Shown here piece after piece: positions 57,821 to 64,000 of a DNA stretch of 64,000 nucleotides; within the stretch, counting starts at the first letter, position 1; each line of letters opens with the position of its first letter. The notes under the pieces are model-generated. The model was not told the origin of the DNA and did no database searches. It saw only the letters and a list, made by a program, of their open reading frames with translations. Location of the stretch: contig NC_134030.1 of assembly GCF_964204645.1 (NCBI RefSeq), forward strand, positions 17,613,110 to 17,677,109. Direction: 5' to 3'. This DNA is from Tubulanus polymorphus (taxonomy: Eukaryota; Nemertea; Palaeonemertea; Tubulaniformes; Tubulanidae). Position numbers and translations under genes: made by a program.

Positions 57821-58597
57821 ATGGTAGAATTAAAAGAATAAGAATACAGAATATTTGTTGATTCTAGAAAACTTACAAATTATAGATCACATGATTTACT
57901 AGTTCAATTAGATAGAGAATTTAAGAATTGTGTTGATTTAAAATGAGTAAATATAAGTTTATGTAATTCTTCTTATAATATAACAGCTAAAACTTTTGAA
58001 CATAGAGACTTTTTAATTCATATTGGAGACTTTTTAATTCATATTGGAAATAAAAATAAATGGTTTCATCTATTTTTAAAACCAGGGTTATATAATTTAG
58101 AAACATTAGCCCAAGATATTAATCGGAAAGCAGGATTAAAACTTGAAAGTGAAGATAAATTTTCAATTAGATTTATAAAAAGTGATTGTTCTGATAAAAT
58201 TAAAATAAAGTTAGCCAATGAACAAAATAAATTCATGGTAAACAAGCCAATAGCTAAAATGTTAGGAATTAAACCGCGTATTGTTACTGGAAACGTAGAA
58301 GGTAGCTCAAATTAAATACCTTTTACACACTTTTATATTTATTGCAATTTAATTGACCCAACAAAAACATTTGAAGCAACTAAAGATACAATTTGTAATT
58401 CTAGTATACTAAATATTTTACCATTAAAAAATATTAAACAATTTGGAACGCAAATAAATTATAATTTAGCTGAATGAAATTTTAAACCTTGTATTCTTCA
58501 ATTTAATAATTTTAAATTAGAAATAAGAAATCATAATGGATATTTAATTGATTTGAATAACTTTCCTGTAATTTATGAATTAGTTATAGGATGTTAA
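57821..58597 (+). pseudogene. Penton/minor-capsid-like protein (copy B)
   Basis: Single-length version of the gene at 3660-4762, without the internal duplication. Readable parts: EYRIFVDSRKLTNYRSHDLL, FLKPGLYNLETLAQDI, KPIAKMLGIKP, FTHFYIYCNLIDPTKTFEAT, LEIRNHNGYLIDLNNFPV. A small internal repeat (GGAGACTTTTTAATTCATAT twice, 58004-58044) adds a few residues. Stops occur near 57840, 57943, 58313 and 58477. Confidence 0.5.
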
Positions 58598-58620
58598 GAG
58601 TAATTTTTTTCACTATATAA

Positions 58621-58974
58621 ATGAATATAACTGTTGGACCGAGTATACGTTTTGGGTTTGATTTTAAACGTGAGAAAGAAATGAAATTTAACATTACTGA
58701 TGTAATTATACATATTAAAAATATTGCATTTTCTAATGAAAAAACATTAGAGTATGAAACAACAATAGATAAAGAAACTTTAAATGTAGAAAAGATTACT
58801 AATTTAATTAGACAATCTTTAAGATTTTATGAATTAGATGAAGATTTTATCATCGATGATATTAAAAAAATAATAATTGAAATATACACAAATGAAACTA
58901 GTAATGAAATAAATGTTGAAATAATTATAAATAAGATAACTAAATATTTTGAAGATAGTAATTTTTTTGATTAA
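58621..58974 (+). CDS. Small conserved element protein, 117 aa (copy B)
   Basis: Intact version of 4759-5118, beginning MNITVGPSIRFGFDF. Charged and helical (KITNLIRQSLRFYELDEDF, then DIKKIIIEIYTNE), no membrane segment, family unknown. Preceded by seven T, CACTATATAAATG. It ends three bases before the next start. Confidence 0.68.
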   Translation: MNITVGPSIRFGFDFKREKEMKFNITDVIIHIKNIAFSNEKTLEYETTIDKETLNVEKITNLIRQSLRFYELDEDFIIDDIKKIIIEIYTNETSNEINVEIIINKITKYFEDSNFFD

Positions 58975-58977
58975 TAA

Positions 58978-59199
58978 ATGAGTGATAATAAGTGGATAAT
59001 AACTGGATTATATGATGGAGCATTACTATCAGTTGGAACTGTTGGTTATTCAATGGTATTAAAAAAAGTATTTAAAATGGGAAGTATTAATGTTGATAGA
59101 TTTGATATAAATGATATCTTAAAATTAACATTAGCAGTTACTTTATCTAATTTAACTATTGATTATTTAGAAAAACAAAAATATATTCCTCCCATATAA
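58978..59199 (+). CDS. Small hydrophobic element protein, 73 aa (copy B)
   Basis: Intact, differing from copy A (5119-5340) at only a few residues, for example Asp for Asn at residue 13 and Leu for Ser near residue 55. Here the ATG is within TTAATAAATG after a seven-T tract, the canonical form of the element's start context. Confidence 0.72.
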   Translation: MSDNKWIITGLYDGALLSVGTVGYSMVLKKVFKMGSINVDRFDINDILKLTLAVTLSNLTIDYLEKQKYIPPI

Positions 59200-59223
59200 A
59201 TGCGTAATTATTTTACTAAATAA

Positions 59224-59645
59224 ATGGCTTCTGCAGTTATAACTATTATAGGATCGGCAATTGTTAACGCTTTAGCATTTACTGGTGGTGGATATTTATT
59301 TAAGCATATTGATAAAAATGGATCATTAACAGAACAAAAAAGATATAACTTAGCAGTAGAAAAATACAATAAAGCAGCAGAAGAATATAGAGAAAAGAGG
59401 CAAAACTATATGGATTATATTAACAAGGAATTATATGATCAGAAGATTTCACATAGAGATTTTCAATCAGTTGATGATGCAATGAGTTTATATAACGCGG
59501 TAACAAATAAAGAAAAATTACATATATACAAACCTAAATTATCAGATTATTCTACCCCAATTAAAGAACAACAGAAATATGAATTATTTGGATTTTAGGC
59601 GGAACTGTTATTGTTATATTTGTAGCGTATAGATTTACTAATTAG
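59224..59645 (+). pseudogene. Structural-block protein with terminal membrane segments (copy B, frameshifted)
   Basis: As 5365-5787 through QQKYEL. A lost base near 59585 then makes the frame end at 59598, removing the C-terminal membrane segment, which is still readable in another frame up to TAG at 59643. Conserved SVDDAMSLYNAV and PKLSDYSTP are present. Confidence 0.7.
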
Positions 59646-59666
59646 TAATTTTTTTTTGCAAAATAA

Positions 59667-60092
59667 ATGGATGATAATATTGATATTATTCCTCATGATA
59701 TAAATAAAACTAAATTAAAAATGTATTTAGAAAAACAAATATTAGAATTTGAAAGTGACTTAAAGATAAAGAAGAAAAAATATTTAAAAAGTAAAATTAT
59801 ATATTATTTGATTATCAGTGGTTCAGTTACAATTAGTTCTGTAATAACATTTCTAGCAATATTCAGCCCATTAACACCTTTAGCTATATCAATTGGTGTA
59901 TTAGGATTAAGTTCAAGTGTTTTAACCGGAATAATTTCAAAATTAAATATAAAAAGTAATAAAGAAAAAATTTAAACTAATATAAAAGAAATTAATAAAT
60001 TGAAGAATACACTAGATTATATAATAAGTTTAAATGGTCATATAACAGTTGAAGAACAAGATAAATTATTAAAAGAATTAGTTAATTATTAA
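59667..60092 (+). pseudogene. Membrane-hairpin element protein (copy B, one stop)
   Basis: As 5807-6241 with a slightly shorter N-terminus (MDDNIDIIPHDINK). TAA at 59972-59974 arises from one changed base in an A-run; the rest of the frame to 60092 is still open. Two membrane helices are conserved. Start context nine T, GCAAAATAAATGG. Confidence 0.68.
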
Positions 60093-60108
60093 TTTTTCTA
60101 TTATATAA

Positions 60109-61351
60109 ATGGTAGATAGTTTTCCAAAGGCTTTCCAATATAATAAATCAATTAAATATAATATTCCTGCAATAGATTTTAATAAAGATATTACATATAG
60201 AAATGAAGTTTTAGATTCATTAACTAATTTAGAAATTTATGTTACTGAAACTAAAATGAAATAAATCTAATATGAAGTATTGGCAGAACCAATTAAATTT
60301 TGCTGTTTATTGCGCTACAACAGGATGTGGAATAAGTTGGAATGATCATTTAAACAAACCAAGTTTACCATTGATGTTATCACATTTTAGATTTCATACT
60401 TATTTTCAAATAAAATTAATATTAGATGAATTAGAATGTCCTTTACCAGGTTCAAAATATTTTAAAGAATTGAATAATAATATTAATTTTTCTAAGTTTT
60501 ATAAAATATGTAATGAATTTAATATTAATTCAAATAAAGATTTTAGAGCAAAAATTGGAACAATGGGTAGATTAGGAATATTATATACTAAAGAATTTGG
60601 AAAAATAATGACAAATTCAGATATAAGAACACCAAATTGGAATGAATTACCAAAATATTATAATAATATACAACAACAAAACAATAATGGTTGGGTTAAT
60701 TTCATTTTAGAAAATAGTGAAGGTTTTACTAAAGCTGGAATACAAAGAATAAATCAATCTATTAGAACTTATTTGATATGTATTTTAGGTGCGCAAGTTG
60801 AAACAAGATCACCAATATTTGGAAATGATAACACTTCATTTGATGCGCAGAAATAATTCAAAGTATTATTTGAAGATTCAATTCATAATGATAAAAATAG
60901 ATCGATTCCAGAAAACATTTAAAGATATCAAAATTATCTAGATAAATCACATATTAGATTAAATTATTGTATAGGCCCTAATATATTAATTATTTCTAAT
61001 GATTTAGTATTAAAGATGGGAAATATAATTGGTTATAATAATCTAATTAAAACTGCAACAATAAATAATTCATTTGGATTAAATGATATAAATAAAAAGA
61101 TTATTACTGCTCCAAAATTAATGGAAGGTGAAAAAAATAAAAAACATATTCAATCAACAGAAACTAAAACTAAGAATATTAAATTAAATAATGATTCTAA
61201 ACCGGATTATAATACATCAAAAAATATTAAAACTGATAATATTCAACATGATATTAAAACTGATAATGATAATAAATTCCATGAAAATACTAAATTAGCT
61301 TTAACTTGTATAGGAATTGTTATAGGAGGAATATTATATTTTAAATTTTAA
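60109..61351 (+). pseudogene. Conserved ~450-aa Polinton protein (copy B)
   Basis: As 6258-7653. A deletion of about 90 bases near 60252 breaks the frame early, while 60272-60856 is open through NFAVYCATTGCGISWNDHLN, FHTYFQIKLILDELECPLPG and INQSIRTYLICILGAQVET. TAA codons at 60856 and 60919 replace sense codons of A. The last part, open to 61351, includes the C-terminal membrane segment. The segment from ~60540 to 60665, KIGTMGRLGILYTKEFGKI and following, is quite different from copy A at the same place. Confidence 0.62.
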
Positions 61352-61367
61352 TTTTTTTATTATACAA

Positions 61368-62823
61368 ATGGATGTAGAAGGTGGAGAAGATATTGGAATA
61401 GATAATTTTGATGAACCTGGCATAACTGATGAACAACAACCTGATTTTAGTGAAACAAGTTTTAATGACGGTAATGAGCCAGAATATAATAATAATTTAA
61501 ATATGCCTGATTATATTAAAAATGCTGAATCACAAATAGATCCTGAAAATGTAATTCCAGATTTAGTAAAACAAGATTTAGATAATTTAAACAAAATACC
61601 TAAATTAAAACGTATAATTGAAAATTCTGAATTTATTATAAATGATGAAGCCGTTGGACCTTTGGCAGATGAATTAAAATTTTTAGATAATGGTAAATGG
61701 TATTATCATTTTTAAGGTGATTATTATATTGATATCACTTATAAACGTGAAAACAAAATATTAGCAAAATCAACTTTAGAAAAATTAGAACCAGGTAGAA
61801 TTAAAAGAATTAGTAATAGTAATGTAATAACTGATGTTATAAAACAAGAATTAACTGTTAATGATATAGACGTATTTAAACAAAAAATTAATGAATTATT
61901 TGAAAAAAATCAAAAGTAAATCAGAAACGGAAACAATTCCTAAAGAAGTTAATAATTCCAAAACTAGTAAACTTAAATCAAATAAAGTTCCAATTGAAAA
62001 ACTTTTACCGAATGGATTAATTGATGCAACAGATCAACAATTAGAAGATTTAAATAATATATTTTCTGTTGAAGCAATTAGAGAAATTAAAAGTATAAGA
62101 CTTGCATCTGATAAAATTGCGCATGATAAAAGTATGAGATATTAAAATTAGAACTTTAGAAAAAGAATTAACTGATAAAAATAAAGAAATAGAACAATTA
62201 AAGTCTGATTTAGATCATCAAGTAATTGATGAAATAGAATATAGGCACAAAGAATTACGATTAGAAAAAGAAATTAATAATTTAAAAGATAATTTAGAAG
62301 TAGAGAATGAAGAAATTAAATTATTATTAAAATCATATGATTATAATATTAATAGATTAAAAGTTATTTTTAAAGATTTGTTGATAAAACCAAATTCTGA
62401 AATATCATTGAAAGATAGAATAAAATTATTATCTAACTTAGAAGGAATCACAATTCTTTCAATTCTAACAGCTGTAACTATGTTATTTACAACAATTGGT
62501 TTAGCAATATCAAATTCATTAAAATCTACACCTACTCCCAATAAACCAGATAAACCCCCGAATGATAATAGTTCTATTCCAGATAAAGTTAAAGATGGTT
62601 TAAAGAAATTAGCAAAATATTTATGGGAACTATCTAAAAAATCTGCTGCAGCTTTACCAGGAATTATTGCATCAATTGTTAGTTTTATATTGAAATCTGC
62701 AGGTAATATTCTTAACTTTGCTGCTGAACATATTATTTTATTTTGAATTACAGTTGTAAGTGCTATTATTTTTGGGTTAGTGAATATGATATCAAAAAGA
62801 TATCAAGAAAAAATAAATAATTA
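61368..62823 (+). pseudogene. Coiled-coil membrane protein (copy B, full-length layout)
   Basis: Shows the whole layout missing in A. Acidic N-terminus (MDVEGGEDIGIDNFDEPGIT), VGPLADELKFLDNGK, VPIEKLLPNGLIDATDQ, a long coiled coil (EIEQLKSDLDHQ, EKEINNLKDNLEVENEE), a membrane segment (LSILTAVTMLFTTIGLAI), a proline-rich linker (STPTPNKPDKPPND), then KKSAAALPGIIASIVSFILK and a last hydrophobic segment. The ALPGII block recurs in animal Polintons. Stops at 61713 and 62744 and frameshifts near 61905 and 62140. Possibly a tail-fibre or membrane fusion-like structural protein; the role is unknown. Confidence 0.65.
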
Positions 62824-62840
62824 ATTTTTTTGTTAAATAA

Positions 62841-64000
62841 ATGAGTGGGAGTTATATAAGTCCTTCTAATATTTCTAGAATATCTAATGCTATTAAAGCA
62901 GAAAGATCACATCATATAATTACTCATAATCCTTCAAATATTAATCCCGATGAAACTTTATATGTTAGAATTCCTAGATTAACAAAAAAATACTCTTTAT
63001 GTTCCAAATAGTATTTATTTATCAGCCGATATAAAAGTATCTGGTCATGATAATAATTATGTTGTCGATAATGTTGGAAGATATTTGATTAAAAAATTAA
63101 CTATAATGATTGGTCCAGAAACAGTTTTCTCATTAGATGATTATAATTTATTCATGCATTATAAAGATTTATGGTTAACTAAATGAAATAGAAATAATAT
63201 GATATTTCAAGGCATTCAATCGGAAAACCATAATAAATTAAGATCAGGAGCTAATGACGCAATAGTAACCCGTGCCGCAGATAATTTGATTAAAATGATT
63301 TATGAGAGCAAATATAAGTTCCATTAGACTTTGAATTGATAAATAATAATGTACCTTTATATAAATATGTAATTCAAGAAGATATGATATTTGAGATAAC
63401 ATTTGCTCCTGCAAATGCAATTGTATTATCTAGCGTTGTTAAAGATATGAGTTATAAATTATCGAATATATGTTTAGAATATGACACAGTAACTAATGAA
63501 AATATTGCTAGCACAATTCAAACTCAATACAATCAAGGATTTTCATTACTATATGATTATATTGATAAATTTAAAACTGTAACTATTAATGCAAATGATG
63601 AAATAATTAATGAGAATATTAACTTCCCAAGAAGATCTATTAAAGGTATATTAATATTTTTTACCATTGCAACATATTCTAATGGCGCAATAAAGGTAGA
63701 TAATTATTATAATCCTGAAATAGCAAAAGTAGAAATAACAATTGAAGGCATAGCAAATAAAATATTTTGTCAAGGAATGAGAATGATAGATCAATGGCCA
63801 GAAATTAGAAAACATTTTATGAATGAAAAAGTAAAATCATCTGAAAATTGTAATATTAATCAAATTGATTATTATGCCGGTAATAAATATGCATTATGGT
63901 TAGATTTTAGAACAACAGAGGATAATTCATTACATGGTTCTGGAAAAAAACTACAGAACACTAAAGATGGAATACAATTATTCATGAAAAAGAAAAAAAG
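62841..64000 (+). pseudogene. Major capsid protein, double jelly-roll (copy B, cut by window end)
   Basis: The N-terminus is present here: MSGSYISPSNISRISNAIKA, then LYVRIPRLTKK and SIYLSADIKVSG (first strands of jelly roll 1), VGRYLIKKLTIMIGPETVFS. After the shared central part come NFPRRSIKGILIFFTIATYS, YYNPEIAKVEITIEGIANK, DYYAGNKYALWLDFRTTED and LHGSGKKLQNTKDGIQLFM at the window edge. Frameshifts near 62985 and 63305 and TGA at 63183-63185. Start context seven T, GTTAAATAAATG. Confidence 0.85.

Larger units (their letters stand above)
51327..64000 (+). mobile_element. Polinton/Maverick-like element, copy B (left part)
   Basis: Second copy of the element at 1-12846, same orientation. It starts with CCACTCATCACCACAAGTAA and runs off the window in the capsid gene. 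Gene order is the same as in A wherever both are visible. Polymerase sequences are almost identical (three differences in about 300 bases around motif B), while the minor-capsid-like gene is much more diverged. All large genes are broken, but mostly at different positions from A. Confidence 0.9.

Overview
The window reads as nuclear DNA of a multicellular animal, most likely a marine invertebrate. It has spliced gene pieces (a monoamine-oxidase-like gene, a CUB-type exon, a small secreted cysteine-rich peptide gene), many microsatellites and minisatellites, pogo and Harbinger DNA transposons, and non-LTR retrotransposon remnants. I cannot assign a phylum from the sequence alone.

The two ends carry two copies of the same Polinton/Maverick-like (adintovirus-like) element, in the same orientation. 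Copy A (1 to 12846) is cut by the window start inside its DNA polymerase gene and shows the right end. Copy B (51327 to 64000) shows the left end and is cut by the window end inside the major capsid gene. Base 1 of A corresponds to base 54129 of B, so a whole element would be about 15.6 kb. Together the copies show the order: terminal repeat; protein-primed-type DNA polymerase B with an N-terminal zinc finger and a LAGLIDADG intein; a leftward zinc-finger gene ending in a poxvirus VLTF3-like late transcription factor domain; a penton/minor-capsid-like gene; four small genes, three of them with membrane segments; a conserved ~450-residue protein; a long coiled-coil membrane protein; double-jelly-roll major capsid protein; chromodomain integrase; packaging ATPase; a conserved ~197-residue gene; a basic membrane protein; a leftward small gene; terminal repeat. 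Both copies are decayed by frameshifts, stops and deletions, usually at different places.

The most notable signal is regulatory. Almost every gene of both copies starts in the context T-tract, 4 to 9 bases, then TAAATG. This is the architecture of poxvirus late promoters, and the same element encodes a VLTF3-like protein. The 40-bp terminal repeats themselves end in this promoter plus the ATG of the terminal gene. The extreme terminal motif (GTGGTGATGAGTGG) also occurs inside the element, between the two divergently transcribed genes.

The middle (13141 to 51326) is host sequence. It holds: dispersed short inverted-repeat elements; a 492-bp segment with a duplicated small exon; about ten tandem-repeat arrays; a pogo-like transposase with introns (26.6 to 29.6 kb, minus); a broken monoamine-oxidase-like gene (30.7 to 31.8 kb); a Harbinger element with Myb-like and transposase pseudogenes (31.9 to 35.5 kb); a three-exon secreted cysteine-rich peptide gene (38.6 to 39.24 kb); a CUB-like exon (41.2 to 41.4 kb, minus); a PIF1-helicase-like fragment (42.8 to 43.4 kb); and two LINE remnants (44 to 47.1 kb and 49.8 to 50.5 kb). 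Long stretches hold nothing I can name.
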